Part shown: piece after piece, positions 24,201-31,189 of the stretch
Numbering within the stretch: position 1 is the first letter of the stretch
How the letters are laid out: the number at the start of each line of letters is the position of its first letter
NCBI GenBank assembly: GCA_002721705.1
Contig: PBLJ01000021.1
Coordinates: forward strand, 1-36,618
DNA: 36,618 nucleotides
Direction: 5' to 3'
From: Opitutia bacterium
Lineage (GTDB): Bacteria; Verrucomicrobiota; Verrucomicrobiia; Opitutales; Seribacteraceae
Translations under genes and position numbers: made by a program
Notes under the pieces: model-generated
Databases searched by the model: none
The model's input: the letters and a program-made list of their open reading frames with translations, nothing else
Told to the model about the DNA's origin: nothing

Positions 24201-26030
24201 TCATCCCTTGCCTTTCATGATCTGGCGGAACTCGTCAATGCGCTTTTGCGGAATCTTCTCCGTGAAACGGCTTACAATGGCGAAAACAAGGGTATTGGAG
24301 AGTATGCCGATGGCGCTGATGTGGATGGTTTGTTTCAGGGTGTCGGTGAATGCCCCCAACGAGGCTGCAGCATCTTCGCTTAGAAGGATGTCGCGAAGTG
24401 GACTGAACACAAGGACGACCAGAATGCCGAAACCTAATCCCGAGATTGCTCCTTGTCGCGTTCCTTTGTTCAAAAAGAGGACGTCGATTGCGAGGGGAAG
24501 TAGTTGGCTGGAAAACGCGATTGCGAGGAACATTAGCTGCGTGATCAGTTTCAGCGGGTTGAACCCCGATGCTTCGCGACCTAGCTCCACCAAGGCCACT
24601 GCGGCCACCGTAGCCGCCACTATGACTGCTCGACCAAACCAGGTCTTTTCCTTTTCACTGGCTTGCGGCCGAATGTGGCGGTCGTAAACATCTCTTGTAA
24701 GTACGGCGCTGAGGGCATGCAGGTTGCTGTCGGCCGTGCTCATGGAGGCAGCTAATACGGCGATGAGAATCAGGGTGACAATCAGGGAGCCAAGAGTGGT
24801 TCCGAAAACCTTTGGTACGGTATGTTCAGTCATTACTATGACCGCGTTATCGGTTACAATGAGGTCGGATTCATGTGAAATGTAGAGGTCCTTCTCGATT
24901 TTCTTCCACGAGGACTTTTCGAATTGAAGCGAAGACGATTGATCGCTTTTTGCTTCATATAATTGCTTTTCCTTGGCGATTATATCGCCCGCTTTGTATT
25001 GCTTGTTACTTTGCCATTCATCGGCCGCTTCGGCTTTTTCGGGGGGGAATGCCTTTTCCGGTGGGAATTCGACTCGGGCCCCGAGAGCGACTATCATGAT
25101 ACCGAAGATGAAGCAAATTGGCAGAACTGTGGAGAAGACGAGGGCGCTCTGCCTCAGTGTTTTCACCGAGCGGGCGGCGTAGAAGCGCATCCATTGTCCG
25201 GGTTGGATAATGGACCCGATGGAAGCGAAGACACAGATTGTGAACAACATCCAGGGGTTCCATTTCTCACTGTCTGCCCCGGGAATGGTGAGGGCCTCCT
25301 GTGGAAGGGTGGAGATCGCATTGAAGTAACCTCCTTTTGATTGAAAATAGATGACGGTTGCCAGACCGGCGACAAGCATGCCTGAAAGAAGGAGAAATCC
25401 TTGGACGACGTCCGTCCATGCCACCGAGCGCATTCCTCCCACCAACACGTAGAGCATGGTAAGAAGCGAAAGGGCCCACACTCCTATCTCGAACATCTCG
25501 TATTCACTACCTAGGAAATGGAAGGTATTTTCCCTTCCAAAAAGTTGTTCGGCTAGATAGCCACCGGCTTTGATCTGCATAATGATATAGGGCAGTACGT
25601 AGAGGGCGCCGGTAAGTGCTGCGAGCAACCGCATGGCGTTACCGCCATAATAATCGCTCAGCATGTCGGCTGGCGTGACGTACTTTCGCGCTTTGCCGAG
25701 AAGGTGCATTCTCGTGCCTAGAAAGTAGATGCCAAGCCCACCGACCGTGAGGTTGAGGGCGAAAGGAACGAAACTTACGCCATCGCGGTAAATGGTTCCC
25801 GGAATGCCGAGCAAGGCGGCGCTTGAAAAAAACGTGGCCATGATGGTAAGCGAGGTGACCAACGTTCCCTGTCCACGCCCGGCAAGATAGTAGTCTTCTT
25901 CCGTTGCCTTGCCCTTGAGGTAGCCAACGATACATAGAACGACGAGAAACACCATGTATATGCCCATTAGCAGGTGGGGCAGGTATCCTCCCAGAACCTC
26001 GGTATTGGCTAGGATAGGAGAATGCGTCAT
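24201..26030 (-). CDS. Sodium:solute symporter (SSS family) with extra loop domain
   Basis: This 609-aa protein is an SSS-family sodium-coupled transporter with about 13 membrane segments. It shows the EDYYLAGRGQGT start of the first core helix, the TIMATFFSSAALLGIPG block, and the Na-site-like AASMSTADSNLHALSAV helix. The start codon ATG at 26030 overlaps the stop of the DUF3311-like gene (ATGA). Residues about 315-400, before the AASMSTADSN helix, hold a long charged insertion with a CBM5/12-like pattern; by homology this loop is extracytoplasmic. The substrate is unknown, probably an anionic or neutral sugar or acid handled by the operon's enzymes. Confidence 0.88.
   Translation of the reverse strand: MTHSPILANTEVLGGYLPHLLMGIYMVFLVVLCIVGYLKGKATEEDYYLAGRGQGTLVTSLTIMATFFSSAALLGIPGTIYRDGVSFVPFALNLTVGGLGIYFLGTRMHLLGKARKYVTPADMLSDYYGGNAMRLLAALTGALYVLPYIIMQIKAGGYLAEQLFGRENTFHFLGSEYEMFEIGVWALSLLTMLYVLVGGMRSVAWTDVVQGFLLLSGMLVAGLATVIYFQSKGGYFNAISTLPQEALTIPGADSEKWNPWMLFTICVFASIGSIIQPGQWMRFYAARSVKTLRQSALVFSTVLPICFIFGIMIVALGARVEFPPEKAFPPEKAEAADEWQSNKQYKAGDIIAKEKQLYEAKSDQSSSLQFEKSSWKKIEKDLYISHESDLIVTDNAVIVMTEHTVPKVFGTTLGSLIVTLILIAVLAASMSTADSNLHALSAVLTRDVYDRHIRPQASEKEKTWFGRAVIVAATVAAVALVELGREASGFNPLKLITQLMFLAIAFSSQLLPLAIDVLFLNKGTRQGAISGLGFGILVVLVFSPLRDILLSEDAAASLGAFTDTLKQTIHISAIGILSNTLVFAIVSRFTEKIPQKRIDEFRQIMKGKG
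24900..25016 (-). other. CBM5/12-like segment in the symporter loop
   Basis: Residues about 339-377 of the symporter show Trp-x5-Tyr-x2-Gly-Asp-x8-Tyr-x-Ala-x12-Ser-Trp, the spacing of CBM5/12 modules. It follows a duplicated FPPEKA hexapeptide. It could bind a carbohydrate at the transporter mouth; this is a pattern-level inference. Confidence 0.5.
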
Positions 26031-26260
26031 TCTGAGGAATTCTCCTGTTTCGACCACAGTTTAAAGTAAGCCACGAGAATTACTCCTGCTTGTACGAAAA
26101 ACCACAATACCACCCACGCGTAAAGAATAGGTATACCAAAAACGGAGGCAGGGGATTCATCACCTTCAGGCATGATCAAATATAGCCCGGGCCCCGGTCC
26201 CATGATGGTGGAGAAGATGAAAATCGCCGCGAGGATTTTGCTCAAACGAGTCTTGAACAT
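26027..26260 (-). CDS. Small two-helix membrane protein (DUF3311-like), symporter partner
   Basis: This 77-aa protein has two hydrophobic segments (about residues 8-30 and 41-68) with a GIPILYAWVVLWFF motif, which matches the Gly-Ile-Pro/Tyr/Trp pattern of DUF3311 proteins. DUF3311 genes often sit just before SSS symporter genes, as here (4-bp ATGA overlap), and are thought to assist the transporter. It starts 9 bp after the aldo/keto reductase stop. The family assignment is by motif and gene order; the exact function is not established. Confidence 0.7.
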   Translation of the reverse strand: MFKTRLSKILAAIFIFSTIMGPGPGLYLIMPEGDESPASVFGIPILYAWVVLWFFVQAGVILVAYFKLWSKQENSSE

Positions 26261-26269
26261 GGAGACGAT

Positions 26270-27253
26270 TTAATAAAGTCCGCGGACGTGGGAGGATACC
26301 GAGTCTTCGTAGAAAGCCTTGAGCTTTTCATGGAGCTCGTCGGAAAGGGGAGGTAGGTCGGAGACTGCGGCGTTGTCGCGGGCCTGTTCCACTCGACTCG
26401 CTCCTGGTATGATGGTGGACACGGCATCGAAATCGAGTATCCAGCGCAAGGCCATGGCGGCCATGTTCATGCCGTCGGGCACCATGGGTTTCAATTGGTC
26501 GGCCAATTCGCAACCCTTGGCCAACCCAAGGCCTGCGAAGGTTTCCCCGACGTTGAAGAACTGCCCGTCCTCGTTGTAGCCACGATGGTCGTTCTCGGCG
26601 AAGGTGGACTCGGGGGACATCTTTCCCGACAAGAGACCGCTGGCCAAGGGTAACCGTACGATGATGGCGACGTTCTTGGCTTTCGCTTTTTCGAACAACA
26701 ACTCCAATGGTTTGCGGCGGAACACGTTGAATATGACCTGAAGAGAGGCCAGACCCTCCTGCTCCAAACAGAACAGGCCCTCCTCTACGCTTTCCACGCT
26801 GACACCCCAGCTCTTTATGAGCCCGGCGGCTACTTGTTCCCGCATGACGTCGAAAACTTCGCCGTTTTCGATTATGGCCGGGGGAGGGCAATGTAGTTGC
26901 GTGAGGTCCAAGGCCTCCACCCCGAGTCTTCGAAGCGAAGCCTCGGTGCACTCTCGCAGGTTTTCCGTAGTGTATTGGTCGGGATAGACGTGAGCTTGTC
27001 GCCCAAGCTTGGTGGCCACGAACAGGTTCTCCGATCGTTCACGGAGGAACTTGCCAACCAATTCCTCGCTTCGTCCCGCGCCGTAGACGTCGGCGGTGTC
27101 GAGGAAATTGACGCCGGCGTCCACCGAAGCTCGAAGGATGCCAAGAGCCTCTTCCTCCTCGACGTCGCCCCAGCAGTCCCCTCCCAACTGCCAGCAACCA
27201 AGGCCTACCTCGGACGCATTAAAACCGGTAACACCGAAAAGTCGCTTGTTCAT
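26270..27253 (-). CDS. Aldo/keto reductase
   Basis: This 327-aa protein is a NAD(P)H-dependent aldo/keto reductase with a TIM-barrel fold. It shows VGLGCWQLGG, the active-site DTADVYG (Asp and Tyr of the tetrad) followed by a SEELVGKFL block, Lys in FVATKLG, and His in LTQLHCPP. A cofactor-binding block (IPGASRVEQARDN) lies near the C-terminus. It is the first gene of the five-gene operon, so it probably oxidises or reduces a carbonyl in the unknown substrate pathway. Family calls alone do not show substrate. The 149-bp spacer upstream may hold the operon promoter, but I could not pick a clear one. Confidence 0.92.
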   Translation of the reverse strand: MNKRLFGVTGFNASEVGLGCWQLGGDCWGDVEEEEALGILRASVDAGVNFLDTADVYGAGRSEELVGKFLRERSENLFVATKLGRQAHVYPDQYTTENLRECTEASLRRLGVEALDLTQLHCPPPAIIENGEVFDVMREQVAAGLIKSWGVSVESVEEGLFCLEQEGLASLQVIFNVFRRKPLELLFEKAKAKNVAIIVRLPLASGLLSGKMSPESTFAENDHRGYNEDGQFFNVGETFAGLGLAKGCELADQLKPMVPDGMNMAAMALRWILDFDAVSTIIPGASRVEQARDNAAVSDLPPLSDELHEKLKAFYEDSVSSHVRGLY

Positions 27254-27402
27254 ATGCTATGCAAGAATGAAAAACTCTTCCGACACGTCGTGCAAGCGTG
27301 GACCTTGCGTTGAAGATGATAACCCGGCCATTTGCGCAACAGGTAGCAAACGCCTCGTTCGTTATGGCTTCACTTTGTCTGGAGAAGCCGATTGATTCAT
27401 GC

Positions 27403-29061
27403 CTATTGAGGTACTTGCGGGGTGGCTCCGGCTTGCGCCTTTTCCATGAACCCGATACCTGCCTTGATGGTTTTCAAGGGAATCCGGACGTCTGATTTAA
27501 AACGACCCGAACCCAAGCTCATCGAGCCCGTGATTGGAACCAGGTCGAGTTTCCGTATGCCATCGACCAGTTCTTGCATGGATTCCTCATCCAGAACCCC
27601 TGTCATCCCCGTAACGAATTCAGCGTATTTTCCAACGTCGAAGCTCCAGCGAGCCATTTGTCCGGGTTGGAGCGCCAAGGTCTGTGCCAGGCTGTTTTTG
27701 ACCGACTTACCCTTTTTCAGGCTACGGATGAGTCGGCCCAGCTCCTTTCTGTCCGAGGTGGTGACGTAATGTCCGTCCACAACGGCGAAATGATAGTTCA
27801 TTTCCGAAAAAGGTAACCCACCGGGGAAAAGCTCGGGATCGGCTTCCATTTTCATGGAAAAGCGATGGGTGGGGATGCCTTTGACCGGTTTTCCCTTCCC
27901 GGATTTGAATTTATATTTCACACCCGCCTCCTCGAATAATTCGATTTTTTCCATCATCTCTTGAGTCAACGCCGAATAATCGGTGATCATTTTGGCAAAC
28001 GCCTCGGGAGTTAGCTCAGTGGATCCAATTTGAACGAAATGCATGGCGCCCTCTTTTTCGGCAAGATCATATCTCATGGCAACTGGACCACCGTAGGCTT
28101 TGGTCCAATCGACGGTCAGCGTATCCAACCGTTCCAACAATTCCTTGAATTCTCCCTCAAAGGATCCTTTGAGTTTGCCGCCGACGTGTTCGTAATAAGC
28201 CATGAAATTTTCCATATTCCAGTCCAGAACCATGGTCATCCAACCACCTGGCTCCAAATATTGAGCCGCAGACACCTTTCCGCCTCCGGCCTTGGTGGAG
28301 AATAACTTCGCCAGAGCCGTACCTTTTTGAGCGGCAAAGGTAGTTCGGGTGATGATTTCCTGATTGGAGAGCAAGAGATTGATTTTCATGGAATCCATGG
28401 TGGCGACTTCGTCGAGAGCGACCTCGATCACTTTGCCGAGACTGGTCTGCGTGTCTTCCTCGAAGGGAGATCCAGCCAAGCCTTCGTTGATTGCATCCTT
28501 GATCTTTTGCAGATGCTTGCGCATCGGATCGAGCCTCACGCCGAACTCGACGTCAGTGGAGGGGGCGACCCTCGCGAAAGCTAAAAGGGCCGACCAGTCC
28601 TTGACTTGATTGAAGAGTTTTGGAGTTTGGGTCGCAAGGGTCCATCCATCTTTATCCGCAATGGTGAAATCCGCGCCTTCCAGGGTTTTGCGGATGGGAC
28701 TATCCTGTTTGAGTTTGGCAACCAAGACGAAAACAGGATCATCCTCGAATACGTCGAAAAGGAAAAAGCTCACCGGGCGTTTCGGGTCGACGCTGGCCAA
28801 GCTTGGATCCCCTAGCGCCGTACCTGCCATCAAGGGGATCGCGGCGTTTTCCGGGTTTGGCCTGATCGCTTGGGCGATCATCGTCGCCTTTTGCAACAAC
28901 TTGGGCAACGCAATCGTCTTAGCATAGACAAAGGGTTGGACTTTACTTCCTGCCAATTCGATTTTGGGCACGAGGAGGTCAGGCTCGGGTTTGGCTATAC
29001 TTTCACCGTAGCCAGTGAAAAAAAGAGTGAGTGAAAGGGAGAGCAACGCGATGAGTTTCAT
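27403..29061 (-). CDS. Exported protein of unknown function
   Basis: This 552-aa protein has a signal peptide (residues about 1-22) and no membrane segment after it. The mature protein is mostly mixed alpha/beta with Lys/Glu-rich helices. It contains GGWMTMVLDWNMENFM and GPVAMRYDLAEKEGAMHF segments, and two similar-looking halves that resemble the DUF3352-type exported proteins of some bacteria in style only. I could not assign a family. It is separated by 149 bp from the downstream aldo/keto reductase gene and by 48 bp from the upstream DCC-type gene, with which it may be co-transcribed. Location is probably periplasmic. Confidence 0.75.
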   Translation of the reverse strand: MKLIALLSLSLTLFFTGYGESIAKPEPDLLVPKIELAGSKVQPFVYAKTIALPKLLQKATMIAQAIRPNPENAAIPLMAGTALGDPSLASVDPKRPVSFFLFDVFEDDPVFVLVAKLKQDSPIRKTLEGADFTIADKDGWTLATQTPKLFNQVKDWSALLAFARVAPSTDVEFGVRLDPMRKHLQKIKDAINEGLAGSPFEEDTQTSLGKVIEVALDEVATMDSMKINLLLSNQEIITRTTFAAQKGTALAKLFSTKAGGGKVSAAQYLEPGGWMTMVLDWNMENFMAYYEHVGGKLKGSFEGEFKELLERLDTLTVDWTKAYGGPVAMRYDLAEKEGAMHFVQIGSTELTPEAFAKMITDYSALTQEMMEKIELFEEAGVKYKFKSGKGKPVKGIPTHRFSMKMEADPELFPGGLPFSEMNYHFAVVDGHYVTTSDRKELGRLIRSLKKGKSVKNSLAQTLALQPGQMARWSFDVGKYAEFVTGMTGVLDEESMQELVDGIRKLDLVPITGSMSLGSGRFKSDVRIPLKTIKAGIGFMEKAQAGATPQVPQ

Positions 29062-29109
29062 ATTCTATTTGGTGAGAGGCCGTGGAAATACCTTGATGGC
29101 CTTGCTTAG

Positions 29110-29526
29110 TCAAAGGAAACGGTCGCTGTCCTTAGGGTCGGGGACGGGGCATTCCTCTCTTTTCCCGAACCAACGGTACCGGTTGTTGACAATCCATTTG
29201 TAGATCAGGTCCCGCAATGGCCGCGGAACAAGCAGGAAAACTTTGATGGCCGGCCACGGAAATCGCAAATAACCGCAGGCTCGCAGGCTCGCGGAGGAAT
29301 GGATGTGTACGCCATCCTTTTCGACGAAGACGATGCTTTCGATAAAGTCTTTCGGGAGCTCGTTCTCGGATAGAATTCGTTGTCCCGATTCGGATTGCAG
29401 GGGAGCGAATCGAAGGTTTTTCAGCGGGTCGCGTTCAATGAGGAAATAAACGGCGCCGTGGCACAAGTTGCATAGGCCATCGTAGAGAATTGTCGGATTA
29501 TCGGTCTGTTCGCTGCTTCCTGACAT
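29110..29526 (-). CDS. DCC-family thiol-disulfide oxidoreductase-like protein (DUF393)
   Basis: This protein of about 138 aa contains the DCC signature: Asp16-Gly-Leu-Cys19-Asn-Leu-Cys22 in YDGLCNLCHGAVYFL, followed by RFAPLQSESGQ and a VFVEKDG block, as in PF04134. Family members are thought to be thioredoxin-like redox proteins, though this is not proven biochemically for most. The start is uncertain: I took the ATG at 29526, but the frame is open up to 29610. It is divergent from hisI, and the gap between starts is 110 bp. It ends 48 bp before the unknown exported protein gene. Confidence 0.82.
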   Translation of the reverse strand: MSGSSEQTDNPTILYDGLCNLCHGAVYFLIERDPLKNLRFAPLQSESGQRILSENELPKDFIESIVFVEKDGVHIHSSASLRACGYLRFPWPAIKVFLLVPRPLRDLIYKWIVNNRYRWFGKREECPVPDPKDSDRFL

Positions 29527-29636
29527 TGCTTCAGTGGATGTACCTTGAAAGGATGATTGTCCATAGGAATTGCCGTCGAAGGGTCTTGCTTCGCGTTCTT
29601 TCATTCGCAACCATGCGAACCCTCATTCAAACCAAA

Positions 29637-30056
29637 ATGGAACACCATGAACTAGAAGAAGGCTCTCGGTTGTCTCTTGATTTCGGGAAGCTCAAAAAAG
29701 TTCTCGCCTGTGGAGAGGACTTGGTACCCGCAGTGGCTCAGGACGCGGAAAGCGGTGAAGTCCTCATTGTTGGTTACGCCAATCAACTGGCCTTTGAAAC
29801 CGCTCTCAAGGAAGGCATGGCCACCTTTTGGAGCACCAGTCGGAACGAATTATGGATCAAGGGTAAGACATCGGGGGACTTTCTCGAGATCGTAGAGGTT
29901 TGCGTCAACTGCGAGCAAAACTCCATCTTGTACCGCGTTCGTCCCAAGGGAGCGGGAGCTTGCCACACGAAGGGGGCTGATGGACAAGCGCGGTCCGGGT
30001 GCTACTACCGCGTTCTGCGGGACGGCGAACTTTCCTTCCGAGAAGGCATGGAATAA
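29637..30056 (+). CDS. hisI: Phosphoribosyl-AMP cyclohydrolase (variant active site)
   Basis: This 139-aa protein matches HisI, which opens the adenine ring of phosphoribosyl-AMP in histidine synthesis in the cytoplasm. It shows VGYANQLAFETALKEG, FWSTSRNELWIKGKTSG, the CH motif Cys109-His110 and Cys122. The usual DCDxD magnesium-binding motif reads Asn91-Cys92-Glu93-Gln94-Asn95 here, so the Asp triad is replaced while the zinc-type Cys residues remain. No other his gene is nearby. An ATG at 29613 would add 8 residues. It is convergent with the EF-hand/esterase gene, whose stop is only 9 bp away. Activity would need testing because of the substitutions. Confidence 0.85.
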   Translation: MEHHELEEGSRLSLDFGKLKKVLACGEDLVPAVAQDAESGEVLIVGYANQLAFETALKEGMATFWSTSRNELWIKGKTSGDFLEIVEVCVNCEQNSILYRVRPKGAGACHTKGADGQARSGCYYRVLRDGELSFREGME

Positions 30057-30065
30057 GCGAGCGCC

Positions 30066-31142
30066 CTACTTTTTTCCCAGCAAGTGGGCCTCGAGGAACT
30101 TCCTCACGCTTTCATCCACCACCGGGCCACTCAGGCCATGTCCCATACCCTTCATGGGCAGAAAGGTGTTTGGAACGCCGGCTTCGGTCAATGCCTCGTG
30201 AAAGATTTTCGCTTGGTTGAAGGGAACCAGTGGATCTTCGGTACCATGCACGATGATCGTCGGGGCATCATCCTTTGTGACGTAAGTCATGGGGGAGGCT
30301 TTGTTGGCTGCCTTTTTGTTTTCCTGCAAGGCGCCGCCGATCAATTGGCTTTCAGGTGAGTTGGCTGCGTCATGGTCGATGTTGCTGGGAAACTTCCCCA
30401 TCGAAAGCAGGTGCGTCGGGCCACAGAAATCGACTACGCAACTGACTCGACTGTCCTGGTCCATGTGTTTACCGAGTTTTCCCTCGAGGGCTTTCACCTC
30501 TCCGCTGACGCCCAGCATGGCAACCAGGTGCCCTCCCGCTGAATTCCCCCATACGGCCATTCTTTCAGCGTCGAACCCGTATTTCTCGGCGTTTCCCTTG
30601 AGCCAGCGGATGGCGGCCTTGCAGTCGTGGATTTGGGCGGGCCAGATGGCTTCTCCACTCAAACGATAATTGATCGAGGCGGCAGCGAAAGAACCTGTTT
30701 TCAAGTAGGGTCCCAGCTTGCCGATCCCGCTTTCCTTGCGGCCGTTTTTCCAGCCACCACCGTGAATGTAGACGATGATGGGCAAGGGGCCGCCCAGCTT
30801 GCGTTTTTCAGGCAGGAACAGGTCGAGGGTTTGGCGAGGGTTGTCGGTGTCCGCGTAGGATAGGTTTAGGAGCGGCTTGATACCCTCTGGCAAAGGCCTT
30901 GTTTTTCTCGGTTGGCGTGGTCGCTTGAGGAAGTTTTCATGCTCGGCGAGGGAAATGGAGCCGTCCTGGTTGGTATCCACTCGTTGGAAGTTAGGGCGAG
31001 CGTTTCTCGGTAATTCCTCCAAGGTCAACTTCCCGTCCTTGTCCCTGTCCCATTCGGAGAAGATTTGTTTGGGATCTTTCGCCAACAGGCTGGAGGCGCT
31101 CAAGGCGAGGAACATGAGAACGTGACGGGTTGCATTTTTCAT
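30066..31142 (-). CDS. Exported alpha/beta-hydrolase with two EF-hands (esterase)
   Basis: This 358-aa protein has a signal peptide (residues about 1-21), two EF-hand loops (Asp32-Glu43 DRDKDGKLTLEE; Asp56-Glu67 DTNQDGSISLAE) and then an alpha/beta-hydrolase of the BD-FAE/esterase type. Visible active-site parts are the oxyanion loop HGGGW (127-131), nucleophile Ser201 in GNSAGG, Asp303 in HGTEDPLVP and His335 in GMGHG. It probably de-esterifies carbohydrate or aryl esters outside the cytoplasm, perhaps with calcium stabilisation. It is separated by 47 bp from the DUF6797/propeller gene upstream and may be co-transcribed with it. Confidence 0.9.
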   Translation of the reverse strand: MKNATRHVLMFLALSASSLLAKDPKQIFSEWDRDKDGKLTLEELPRNARPNFQRVDTNQDGSISLAEHENFLKRPRQPRKTRPLPEGIKPLLNLSYADTDNPRQTLDLFLPEKRKLGGPLPIIVYIHGGGWKNGRKESGIGKLGPYLKTGSFAAASINYRLSGEAIWPAQIHDCKAAIRWLKGNAEKYGFDAERMAVWGNSAGGHLVAMLGVSGEVKALEGKLGKHMDQDSRVSCVVDFCGPTHLLSMGKFPSNIDHDAANSPESQLIGGALQENKKAANKASPMTYVTKDDAPTIIVHGTEDPLVPFNQAKIFHEALTEAGVPNTFLPMKGMGHGLSGPVVDESVRKFLEAHLLGKK

Positions 31143-31189
31143 TTGCTGCCAGAGTTGAGGGTATGCTGAAAGTGAAGTTTGGCTCGATC

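Noticed and set aside
27254-27402. Possible tRNA or small RNA in the 149-bp spacer
   Set aside because: I looked for tRNA-like arms and terminator-like stems. Only a weak 5-bp stem was found, with no cloverleaf.
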